Below are positions 1 to 7,733 of a stretch of 36,813 bases of DNA, piece by piece. Source of the DNA: Desulfogranum marinum (GTDB lineage Bacteria; Desulfobacterota; Desulfobulbia; Desulfobulbales; Desulfobulbaceae); the NCBI RefSeq assembly GCF_016918565.1, contig NZ_JAFFQD010000045.1, positions 1 to 36,813 on the forward strand, written 5' to 3'. The position numbers and the translations under genes were made by a program. Below the pieces are notes generated by a model. That model ran no database searches, had not been told where the DNA came from, and saw only the letters and a program-made list of their open reading frames with translations. The stretch's first letter is position 1. Every line of letters begins with the position of its first letter.

Positions 1-656
1 AAGCGGCCTCTGACTCCGCTCAGTTCGGAGATAAATCTTGACTTACAAGGATATAATGAGAAAAATTAGCTGTAGGTAACCATCTAAATCAACAGGAAAA
101 AACAGGGTTGTTACGTATACAAACTGTAAACCTCAGAGCCAGTCACTTCCATAATGGCCTGCAAGATGCGCTCAAGACTTACCAGTTCAAGTTGACGGAT
201 CAAGCTTGAGCTACTACGGATAAGAAAAACAAAAATAATTTTAACCCTACGTGCCATATCCAACATCATGTTCCACAAGGCTCCTCGCTGTTATCAATTT
301 TACCTATGAACCACCTGCTTGATATGCACCACCACTTTTGGTGGATATGCACCAAAATTTCGTTTTCCCCCCATCTATTAGATTCCCAATCTTTCCTAAT
401 CTTTGAAAAGCCCCTTTAAGAGGTTTTTATAAGTCCAATGGCATCACTTTTGCCTCTCAAGCGTATGCAGCAGGTGAAAATTGCTAATGCCGGGGGATGG
501 ATCGACCAACCGTTCTTTGCAATGGTGTTAACCGCGAAAAGCTGATTAGTTCGCAATGATAAAGATATCCCCCATAACAGGTTCTTAAATCTATCGGTAA
601 CGAGCACCAGCTTGTGAGGTGGACTTCGCAAAAACATTAAAAAGTGGAGAATGGAT
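1..656. other. Non-coding stretch before the DUF2278 gene
   Basis: I find no convincing gene here. A minus-strand open frame at 416-691 has no recognisable domain and overlaps the start of the DUF2278 gene, so I treat it as chance. The notable content is a 33-bp palindromic element at 321-353 that recurs at 11507-11539, and a 10-bp perfect palindrome (TCAAGCTTGA) at 210-219. Confidence 0.5.
321..353. repeat. 33-bp palindromic element, copy 1
   Basis: Read on the minus strand this is GGTGCATA-N-C-N-ACCA-N4-TGGTGGTGCAT. The same 33-nt layout with the same end sequences occurs on the plus strand at 11507-11539, differing only at seven scattered positions or so. It has an inner CCAC/GTGG-type dyad and GGTGCAT at both ends. 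It could be an operator for a shared regulator or a small dispersed repeat. Confidence 0.5.
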
Positions 657-1694
657 ATGTCATTAAAAGAATACGGAGTCTGGACGGGCAAGGCGGTTCG
701 GGTTTCTGCAGAGACAGCGGCAGATGACCCCCATACTCCTCACATTCATCTTTTTTATGATGACGGAACAGGAGGGGAATATGACAATGCTCGACGGGCT
801 TCGATTAATGTAAAGTCCGGCTCAGCTATTTCCGAGCTGGTTGTATGGATAAATTTGAACTTCACTCATACCATAACAGAAAAACTTTCTGCGCTGAATC
901 AGGGATTCACGCCCCTGGAGAACAAAGCCAATGGCATGGCACTCGATTACATCCGTGGCAATATGATGAATCTCAAAGAAGGGCGAGTGCTTCCCCACGA
1001 TATCCCGGGTCAAGAAAACGACGTGCTCGACCTCGTCTTTCCTCTGCTGAAATCAGCCGTGCAACGTCAAGCCGTCGTTCATCTGTTTGGTGAACCGTAT
1101 CTGCCGGCACGTCAAGGCATTCACGACGTTCACATGAACCAGGGCAGCGCGGGAAAATTCAGCAAATACAACGGCGTCTGGCAGGACGGTGGACTCTTCA
1201 TTGAAAACAGTGATGGTTCGTATACATCTATCCTTATTGCCTTTGCCAGCCAGGCGGCGCACACAGACGAATCAACCGGCAACGCCTTGCCTGGAAGCAA
1301 TAATCTCAAGCAGCTGATAACACATTCAGGCGAACCCGTCATCGCAGATGATCTACGCGTCGCTATAATCGGCGCGCTGGTAAACCCGGTTGGAGCGGAA
1401 AATACTCCCCACCACACAGGAAGACCGGAAACGGTGTGGCTGATGAATCGTAGTCCAACACCCATTAGCCTCAAAGGATGGTCTATCCTCAACAAATCGG
1501 AAAAAGTGCAACCGATGGCCGACGAGATCGTCTTAGCCCCAGGAGGCATTCACACGGTGGAAATGAACAAGGCCCCACTTTCGAACAAAGGCGGCCTGCT
1601 CACTTTGCTCGATAATAACGGGGTAAAGGTAGACGGTGTCAACTACACCAGGAAGCAAGCTCAACAAGAAGGTTACATCACTCTCTTCAGATAG
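657..1694 (+). CDS. DUF2278 family protein with lamin-tail-like C-terminus
   Basis: The protein (345 residues) matches the DUF2278 (YukJ-like) family from its start, which reads YGVWTG followed by the PHIHLFY segment, through the EPYLPARQGIHDVHMNQG block near the middle. The last 90 residues look like a lamin-tail/immunoglobulin-like beta domain (WLMNRSPTPISLKGW, then LDNNGVKVDGVNY). The biochemical function of the family is not known. I chose the ATG at 657 because GGAG lies at 646-649, seven bases upstream; an ATG at 651 is too close to that site. The gene is monocistronic and is followed by a short terminator at 1780-1805. The family assignment is from recognition of the motifs and is fairly secure; any role is unassigned. 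Confidence 0.8.
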   Translation: MSLKEYGVWTGKAVRVSAETAADDPHTPHIHLFYDDGTGGEYDNARRASINVKSGSAISELVVWINLNFTHTITEKLSALNQGFTPLENKANGMALDYIRGNMMNLKEGRVLPHDIPGQENDVLDLVFPLLKSAVQRQAVVHLFGEPYLPARQGIHDVHMNQGSAGKFSKYNGVWQDGGLFIENSDGSYTSILIAFASQAAHTDESTGNALPGSNNLKQLITHSGEPVIADDLRVAIIGALVNPVGAENTPHHTGRPETVWLMNRSPTPISLKGWSILNKSEKVQPMADEIVLAPGGIHTVEMNKAPLSNKGGLLTLLDNNGVKVDGVNYTRKQAQQEGYITLFR

Positions 1695-1779
1695 ATCGTA
1701 AAAATGAGCATACCTGCCACGTTTTCATCAATTTTGCTGGAGCAGCAGCCATGGAAAGAGAGTCCTTTTCTGCTTGACC

Positions 1780-1805
1780 ACGTCAGATATTGGCGACGTT
1801 TTTTT
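1780..1805 (+). terminator. Rho-independent terminator after the DUF2278 gene
   Basis: A short stem ACGTC/GACGT with a 10-nt loop is followed directly by a run of seven T on the plus strand. The stem is short, so strength is uncertain, but it sits in the right place between two convergent genes. Confidence 0.5.
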
Positions 1806-1852
1806 AGGTACAAAACATACTGATGGATAATGCCGTTTGCCTGTTTGCATGG

Positions 1853-2989
1853 TTATTGGCCGGCGCTGCGCTCAGGGTGGTGTGAATGATGCCGTGAAAA
1901 TAAAGCAGCGCCTGCAATTGCGGTGAGCGGTGCGACGGCCACCAGTCCGAAACTGCCGACAAAAACATTGAGTATTTCAGCCGCAACAAAATTAATGTTC
2001 AGGATCTGTTCCATCCTGAGCCCTTGCCCCATAAAGTTCATGAGCATTGCCGTGTAGCCTCCGGAATAGGCAAGCAGTAACGTTGTTGTCATGGTCCCGA
2101 CAACAGATCGTCCAACGGCCATGCCCGATGTAAACAGCTCCTTAAAAGAGATATCAGGCTTCTTGTTCTTCACCTCATCAAGGGAAGCCGCAATATCCAT
2201 GGAGAGATCCATAACCGCCCCGGAACAGGCGAGAAATATACCAGCAAGAAATATCTCTGTGAGATTCAAATGGGGAAAACCGGCATAACACAGGGTTTCG
2301 GCATAGGGCCTGACCGCTCCATTGAGGTGAAACCCCGGCGCAAAAAGCTTTGCCAGGGTGCAGGCCAGCACCAGGCCGCCAAAGGAACCGACAAAAGCCG
2401 TCACTCCTTTACGGGTCCAGCCGCCCACAAGAAAACTGACAGAACCTGTCAATGCAGCAACCACCGCAAGAGCAACAGGAATAGGCGCAACATCCTTTAA
2501 AAATAGTGGAATCAAGACCTTCCAGATCATGAGTCCGGCAAACACAAACGAAAGCAGGGCCTTTACTCCGGTAAAGCCGGCTACTCCGACAATCAGGCCG
2601 CAAAACAATACAATGAGTATCAGTTCGTGGGTTAAGCGGTAATACCCCCTGGTAAACGCCAGCTGTACCTTGCCTTTTCTGTATTTATACTCAACAAGAA
2701 TATGATCTTCCGGGGCATATATTTCATCAAACTCCAGCTTTCCAGCTAAAGGGTTGACCACCCGGGCTTCCATTCCCTCATGAGGACCTTCCATAAGCTG
2801 AACCTGCACATCTTGGGTTCCCGTATACACGATAAGATTTTGGCGTAAATCTCTGTTATCGACGGAAAGCACCTTGGCCTTCACCAGATGGGAATCAGTT
2901 GATCGACTGCCCTCAAAACCGGTGGGGAGCAAAACGAGCACGATACAGCAGATGACAAAAAAGAGAAAAATGACGTTGTCTTTATTCAT
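1853..2989 (-). CDS. YibE/F family multi-pass membrane protein
   Basis: The 378-residue protein belongs to the YibE/F-like family (PF07907), known as bacterial inner-membrane proteins of poorly defined function. It has an N-terminal membrane anchor (residues 5-23), then an extracytoplasmic beta-rich segment to about residue 120. About seven hydrophobic helices follow, with the family signatures LACSGAVMDLSMDIAASLDE and GRSVVGTMTTTLLLAYSGG. The C-terminus ends in a His-rich tail (RHHSHHPE). No good Shine-Dalgarno site precedes the ATG at 2989, so the start is less certain than the family call. It lies just downstream of the phosphatase gene but is separated from it by a strong terminator, so it probably has its own promoter. 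Confidence 0.8.
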   Translation of the reverse strand: MNKDNVIFLFFVICCIVLVLLPTGFEGSRSTDSHLVKAKVLSVDNRDLRQNLIVYTGTQDVQVQLMEGPHEGMEARVVNPLAGKLEFDEIYAPEDHILVEYKYRKGKVQLAFTRGYYRLTHELILIVLFCGLIVGVAGFTGVKALLSFVFAGLMIWKVLIPLFLKDVAPIPVALAVVAALTGSVSFLVGGWTRKGVTAFVGSFGGLVLACTLAKLFAPGFHLNGAVRPYAETLCYAGFPHLNLTEIFLAGIFLACSGAVMDLSMDIAASLDEVKNKKPDISFKELFTSGMAVGRSVVGTMTTTLLLAYSGGYTAMLMNFMGQGLRMEQILNINFVAAEILNVFVGSFGLVAVAPLTAIAGAALFSRHHSHHPERSAGQ

Positions 2990-3005
2990 TATAAGAAAAT
3001 GGCAG

Positions 3006-3042
3006 AAAAAAGCAGACAGAAGAGAAAATCCTTCTGTCTGCT
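3006..3042 (-). terminator. Strong rho-independent terminator of the alkaline phosphatase gene
   Basis: A perfect 12-bp inverted repeat (AGCAGACAGAAG at 3011-3022 and its complement at 3031-3042) encloses an 8-nt loop. On the minus strand it is followed immediately by TTTTT (3010-3006). It lies 38 bases past the phosphatase stop codon and separates that gene from the yibE/F-like gene. Confidence 0.85.
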
Positions 3043-3079
3043 GAAGAGAAATTATTGGATAGACGAGACTGGATTGGTA

Positions 3080-4621
3080 TTAATTGCCAAGCTCAACCCC
3101 CATAGCAGAGGCAATCTTTTTAGCAACATCGGTATTGTCATAGTAACCGGTAAACTCCTCTTCCCCAGCGCCTTGAGCAAAGACAGGAACAGGCACAGCA
3201 GTGTGTGAGAAGGATGTCCAGGTGAGACCGGACTTGCGGTTTAACAGGTGGGTCAGGGTCACGGTGAAAGGGTCATAGTAGCCATAAAGCAACGTGTTTT
3301 CTTCATCACTGTTTGCGTTTGCACGCGTCATGGTCTTATCGTAGGCAGCTTCCAAAAGCTCAATTTCATATGCGGTCAAGTCATCATCCGTTTCCGCAGT
3401 CAGACCGTAACCGTCAAGTCCAAAATATTTTTTCACCACCTTCCACATTTTTTTATCAATATCAGCCGGCACGACTCCATCATATGCTCCCTTGTAAGAA
3501 CTGAGGATCTTGTCTGCAAAGTCATCATAGGCAAGTTTCTGTTTGGCCATTTTTTCGTAATAGGTTGCGTAACCGGTTCCGGCAAAGCCAAGTGTCATAC
3601 CGCCGCACTCGTGATCGCCGGTAACAACAATCAATGTTTCACCAGGGTGCTTTGCCGCAAAATCAACGGCTACGCCAATCGCATCATCAAAGGCAATGGT
3701 ATCTTCTATGGCAGACCGTGCGTCGTTTGCATGACTTGCCCAGTCAATCTTACCGCCTTCTACCATCATGAAAAAGCCCTCAGGATTCTTCTTCATCAGC
3801 TGAATACCTTTCTTGGTAAACTGCGCCAGGGAAATAGTTCCCTGATACTCTTTACCAATGCCTGTGTTGCCTTTTGTGTTCAATGCATAGGGCATCGCAT
3901 TTGAACTATCAAGATGGGGGTTGACCGCTATAGCCCGACCTTCTTGGAGCGCCTTGAATTCAGCCTGGGTATTGGTGAAGACGAATCCGTTGGCAACCGC
4001 CTTGTCCTCAAGGATGGCATAACGATCATCATTGGAAAAACCTGCATAAGTGTCACTCGAATATTTATTGACGCGAAAACCACCTCCCCCAAAATAATCA
4101 AATTCGCTGTTAAGCAGGTCTTCGCCAATCTCTTCGTAGTTGTTACGACTTTCTGTGTGTGCATAAAAAACAGCCGGGGTGGCGTGGTCGATGGAAACGC
4201 TCGATACAATACCTACCTTCATCCCCCGTCCTTTTGCTGCCTCGGCAAGGGTGGTGTAATCGGTGGTAACATTGGGATCCATGGAAATCACACCGATGTT
4301 GGTTTTCATTCCACAGGCAAGCGCGGTTCCTGCTGCCGCAGAACCGGTAATGAAACGATCGTTGGCAAAACTCATCTGCATACCGGTTACAGGAAACTGG
4401 CTCATGTTAAGCAATTTGGCTTTTACTCCACCGGCCACGGCATCATCCTCTTCAACTGCAGCAAGGTAAGCTTCAGTGGCATGAATCTGTGGGCTTGCCA
4501 TACCATCGCCAATGAAATAAAAAACATACTTTGGTACGTCGGCATGGGCTGTGCCTTGCAAAAGCGCTGCAGCGACACAGGCCATGCCCGCCTTTTGAAT
4601 TTTTTTCAGACTGGTGGTCAT
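3080..4621 (-). CDS. Secreted alkaline phosphatase (PhoA-like family)
   Basis: This enzyme hydrolyses phosphate monoesters in the periplasm. The 513-residue product starts at 4621, where AAGGAG stands six bases upstream; an in-frame ATG at 4663 would spoil the signal peptide. Residues 1-27 form a Sec signal peptide ending in AHA. The metal site motif YFIGDGM is at about 35-41 and the nucleophile region ITGSAAAGTALACG at 91-104, with Ser94 the likely nucleophile. Further metal ligands appear in EGGKIDWASHAND, GDHECGG and SHTAVPVPVFAQG. The residue before the nucleophile is Gly, where E. coli PhoA has Asp-Ser-Ala; this agrees with what I recall of other GSAAAGTAL-type bacterial relatives. A possible PhoB-like pair of direct repeats lies about 165 bases upstream. 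The family call is secure; substrate range is not. Confidence 0.92.
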   Translation of the reverse strand: MTTSLKKIQKAGMACVAAALLQGTAHADVPKYVFYFIGDGMASPQIHATEAYLAAVEEDDAVAGGVKAKLLNMSQFPVTGMQMSFANDRFITGSAAAGTALACGMKTNIGVISMDPNVTTDYTTLAEAAKGRGMKVGIVSSVSIDHATPAVFYAHTESRNNYEEIGEDLLNSEFDYFGGGGFRVNKYSSDTYAGFSNDDRYAILEDKAVANGFVFTNTQAEFKALQEGRAIAVNPHLDSSNAMPYALNTKGNTGIGKEYQGTISLAQFTKKGIQLMKKNPEGFFMMVEGGKIDWASHANDARSAIEDTIAFDDAIGVAVDFAAKHPGETLIVVTGDHECGGMTLGFAGTGYATYYEKMAKQKLAYDDFADKILSSYKGAYDGVVPADIDKKMWKVVKKYFGLDGYGLTAETDDDLTAYEIELLEAAYDKTMTRANANSDEENTLLYGYYDPFTVTLTHLLNRKSGLTWTSFSHTAVPVPVFAQGAGEEEFTGYYDNTDVAKKIASAMGVELGN

Positions 4622-5081
4622 TTTGGGCTCCTTTTTTTTTACGGTTTCAAGTTGTACAATCACTTCTTATTGTTCGAGAAGAGCTACTGATGTTTTCGAG
4701 TTCAGCCGAACAAGGAGCTGCGAGTTTAGCAGCGTTTTTTTACTTTTTAATTAGGCTAAGAAAAGGAACCGATGCGGTTTAAATAAGGATAACATTAGGA
4801 TACCGTTAATATATTTTCCTTATTTCCAGCAGTTTACACACCACAAAGTAGTATCAGGCTTGTTGAGTTTCATTCACCGGGAACCGGCAGAGAGACTGGG
4901 GGGCCGTAGGTCAAATACAAAGCCTGGACGACCCCGAAAAGCTAATAAAGAGTTTCACCCCCTTTTCACTCTTGGATAATGATTGGGTGAAGTTGCAAGA
5001 AAATAGGGTTAAATCGATGGGAGCTGGTTTAAAGGGATACGGTTTTCAATATTTGAAAAAGTATTCCATCTCAATGAGAGA
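4622..5081. other. Divergent intergenic region
   Basis: This stretch separates the phosphatase (minus) from an unrecognised membrane protein (plus) and should hold both promoters. It is AT-rich near 4740-4830. The only patterned sequence I can point to is the 11-bp-phased direct repeat at 4786-4803. Confidence 0.4.
4786..4803 (-). promoter_or_regulatory. Possible PhoB-like direct repeat upstream of the phosphatase
   Basis: Two 7-bp units, AGGATAA and AGGATAC on the plus strand (GTATCCT and TTATCCT on the minus strand), are spaced exactly 11 bp apart. That is the spacing of PhoB half-sites, although the sequence does not match the E. coli CTGTCAT consensus. It is about 165 bases from the phosphatase start, so the assignment is tentative. 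Confidence 0.25.
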
Positions 5082-6032
5082 GTGCCCTTAAACGACAAAA
5101 AAAACCACCAACAGAATATGGAATCGAAAGTCAAGCAAACAGCTACCCAATCAATAATAGGGATACTCCTGTCAATTGTCTTCTTCTTCTCTTCAGGGCT
5201 ACAGATTCCGGGACTTGACTCAACAGCGGACTCATATTTTAAAGAGTCTATCACTAAAGCAGGCGTCAGTTACGGCGTATGCCGGGTAATCAATGCCACC
5301 GTATCGGTCATACAGCAATCAACGGTACAATTGGAACCAGCCGGGATTGGATTGTCGTTAGCAGTAGGTCAGATTGTAGATCCTATAAATGATATGGTTG
5401 AGCGGCTATCCACGGTGCTGGTCATGTCAATTACTTCATTAGGGGTACAGGAACTGGCATATGAAATCAGCATTACCATTGTTCCACAGCTGCTTGCGGT
5501 ACTCCTTTTGCTCATGTCTGTGCTTGTGTGGTTTAGAAATGAAAGGGTCTTTAAGCTCCAGAGAATACTGACAAGTGTACTGATCATCGCTGCAATAGCC
5601 CGTTTCTGTCTTCCACTATCATCTATCGCCAATGAGTTTCTTCAGGAGCACTTCTTTGAGGAACAAATCATTGAGGCAAACGAAAAACTCACTGCCAGTA
5701 CCGCTGATATCGACCAATTAGAGGATGTTGCTACAGTTCCCAAGGTAGACGGTTTCATGGGGACCATCGGCAACAGCGCCTCCTATCTCAAAGAAAAATC
5801 GGTTGATTTTAAAAATACCATTCAGGTCATTATGGATAACAAGGCTGTTATCGTTGAGAACCTGCTGCGGTTAACATTTCTCTATCTTGGTGTTTTCGTC
5901 ATTCAGGTGTTAGTCCTGCCATTGCTTATATTCTGGTTTCTTATGAGGATTGTTAACTCGCTTTTTCTCACAACGGCTATGCCAACCACCAGACATCCGC
6001 AAATGCATATCCCAGAGCAATCCGGCCACTGA
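5082..6032 (+). CDS. Unrecognised multi-pass membrane protein
   Basis: I do not recognise the family. The product is about 316 residues with an N-terminal hydrophobic segment (about residues 24-42, ending in a small-residue region that could be a signal peptide or anchor). Two adjacent hydrophobic helices lie near residues 128-175 and a long hydrophobic helix near 263-292. Between the last two regions is a charged, probably helical stretch rich in Glu, Ala and Lys (about 185-250). The start is uncertain: GTG at 5082 has a GAGAG tract almost touching it, while an internal ATG at 5118 has no ribosome site. The C-terminal 20 residues look low in information, so the original stop may have been disturbed. 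It stands alone between two unrelated genes. Confidence 0.55.
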   Translation: MPLNDKKNHQQNMESKVKQTATQSIIGILLSIVFFFSSGLQIPGLDSTADSYFKESITKAGVSYGVCRVINATVSVIQQSTVQLEPAGIGLSLAVGQIVDPINDMVERLSTVLVMSITSLGVQELAYEISITIVPQLLAVLLLLMSVLVWFRNERVFKLQRILTSVLIIAAIARFCLPLSSIANEFLQEHFFEEQIIEANEKLTASTADIDQLEDVATVPKVDGFMGTIGNSASYLKEKSVDFKNTIQVIMDNKAVIVENLLRLTFLYLGVFVIQVLVLPLLIFWFLMRIVNSLFLTTAMPTTRHPQMHIPEQSGH

Positions 6033-6453
6033 CAGCAGGGAATTCCGGCCATCGTTTTCCAAGGTAGAAACGCATAAACGCTGATTGGAGAAGATTTTTT
6101 TCTATGAAGTAAAGGGGGCAATAGTTGAGGCCGCAACTCCGATAGCCCAGAGAAGAATCACTGGAGGCGATGTTAAACCAATGTAACAAGGTTGAGATTA
6201 TTGTATCTTCCTTTTATCTTATTAGTTCTATTCCGCACTTCGCATGAACATTTTGTAAAATTCAAACTTGCAAAATGTTCACCAATGGTCAGCCCAGTCG
6301 ACGCCATCTTCTGCAGTATTTTGACAGTAAACATAGGCAACTTTCGGAGTCTGCGTTTACCTGCTCACAGCCAAAAAATTTGATCCTGACGCCGCCTGAA
6401 CCGATGAGAAATGTGGTTCAACCTGAGTATAGTACAAGAACGAAAGGGAAATC
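6033..6453. other. Non-coding stretch with one perfect hairpin
   Basis: No gene is supported here. A minus-strand frame at 5977-6189 shows no family signature. The only clear structure is the perfect 11-bp inverted repeat at 6245-6281. Confidence 0.4.
6245..6281. repeat. Perfect 11-bp inverted repeat
   Basis: TGAACATTTTG at 6245-6255 is matched by its exact complement at 6271-6281 with a 15-nt spacer. No T-run follows on either strand, so it is not an obvious terminator. It could be an operator or a repeat remnant. Confidence 0.5.
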
Positions 6454-7110
6454 ATGCACAAAGCCGAATGCAACAAACATAGTGGATTGAAAAGTATCTC
6501 ACAAAAAAGCGATGATGTTGCCGACTATTATGATGGCTGGGCTCCTGACTATGATGTCAATCTTGCCGATTGGAGCTACAAAGCGCCTGATCGAGTGGCT
6601 TCAATTCTTCGGACCAACCTCTCTCCAGATGCACAAATTCTTGACGCAGGATGCGGTACGGGGCTAGGTGGCAAAGCGTTGCGCTCTATCGGGTTTACAA
6701 CGATTGATGGAATAGACATTTCAAAACAATCATTGGAAATCGCCGGTATGACCGATGCATACCGAACATTACGAGCAATGAACATGCAGCAATTACCCTT
6801 ATCAATTCCAGGCAATCAGTATAATGGGTTGATTTGTGTAGGGGTTTTAACGTACCTACCGGACAGTACTGCTATCCTCAAAGAGTTTAGCCGAATAGTC
6901 AGACCAAAAGGAACTATTGTGGTTACCCAACGAAGTGACCTCTTCGTTGATCGTAACTTCAAGAGTGTGCTTGATAAACTCTCAGATGAGGGCGTTATCG
7001 ACCAACTGCAAATATCTGAACCTCAGCCCTATCTACCCGACAATGAGGAGTTCAGTGATCAGATTCTCGTACACTATATTAGCTTTACGGTTGTAGAGGG
7101 TAATTTGTAA
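6454..7110 (+). CDS. Class I SAM-dependent methyltransferase (METTL27-like)
   Basis: The 218-residue protein has the Rossmann-fold methyltransferase layout. Motif I, ILDAGCGTG, is at residues 62-70; an acidic motif II region reads TIDGIDISKQSLE; a later strand reads NGLICVGVLTYLPD; and a post-motif segment reads FSRIVRPKGTIVVTQR. The N-terminal DDVADYYDGWAPDYD segment is typical of the METTL27 (WBSCR27)-like group, whose substrates are unknown. AGGGA lies about five bases before the ATG at 6454. The gene is not clearly in an operon; a broken fic gene follows on the same strand after about 50 bases. The superfamily call is firm and the substrate cannot be guessed. Confidence 0.85.
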   Translation: MHKAECNKHSGLKSISQKSDDVADYYDGWAPDYDVNLADWSYKAPDRVASILRTNLSPDAQILDAGCGTGLGGKALRSIGFTTIDGIDISKQSLEIAGMTDAYRTLRAMNMQQLPLSIPGNQYNGLICVGVLTYLPDSTAILKEFSRIVRPKGTIVVTQRSDLFVDRNFKSVLDKLSDEGVIDQLQISEPQPYLPDNEEFSDQILVHYISFTVVEGNL

Positions 7111-7157
7111 GAATTGGCCCAACTACGATTAGAAGCACCATTCCGGTCTGACCCCGA

Positions 7158-7651
7158 TTGATTCTCGAATTCGAATTCATCCATCCGTTTTCCGATGGAA
7201 ATGGCCGGATGGGACAATTGTGGCAAACGTTGATCCTACAAAAGTGGAATCCTTTGCCGGCTTACCTTCCGGTGGAAACTGTGATCCGTGAGCGACAAAA
7301 TGCTTATTACCAGGTATTGGCCAAATCGGATCAACAGGGGAATGCTACTTGTTTTATCGAGTTCATGCTCAGGGCCATAGAAAACACGATCAACGAAGCC
7401 GTAGCAACCGACCAAGTAAACGACCAAGTAGGTGCAGCCGAGCCGTTGGAAGCAAAGAAATTGCCAGTATTGATCTCATGAAGGCGGTTGGCTTGTCCCA
7501 CCGGCCGACGTTTAGAAAAAACTACCTCAACCCGGCATTAGCAAGTGGTTGGATCGAATATACCCAGCCCCATTCACCACGCAGCCCTACCCAACGCTAT
7601 CGTCTAACCAGTAAAGGCAAGAGGTGGCTCCAACTACGTGGAGAGGATTGA
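7158..7651 (+). pseudogene. Truncated and frameshifted Fic family gene
   Basis: Fic proteins transfer AMP from ATP to target proteins through the motif HPFxDGNGR. That motif is present (HPFSDGNGRMGQLW, frame of 7158), but the upstream frame does not continue the Fic fold and the first codon is only a TTG, so the N-terminal part is missing. The first frame ends at 7481 (KKLPVLIS). The C-terminal winged-helix part continues in another frame to 7651 (KEIASIDLMKAVGLSHRPTF, then YRLTSKGKRW). Restoring one A in the AAGAAATT tract near 7461-7468 would join the two. This is most simply a decayed gene; a sequencing error in the A tract could explain the frameshift but not the lost 5' end. Confidence 0.8.
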
Positions 7652-7733
7652 ACGTGGGCTGTCTCCTCTTTTCACCTGTTGAAACGCAAATCGAACACTG
7701 TTTCCTCTTATTATTTTCTGCTGATATGATTTT

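Noticed and set aside
416-691. Minus-strand open frame of 91 codons
   Set aside because: It has no recognisable domain, no ribosome site I can see, and overlaps the well-supported DUF2278 start.
3248-4690. Long plus-strand frames of 218 and 258 codons
   Set aside because: They are shadows of the alkaline phosphatase gene, which has full catalytic motifs and a signal peptide on the other strand.
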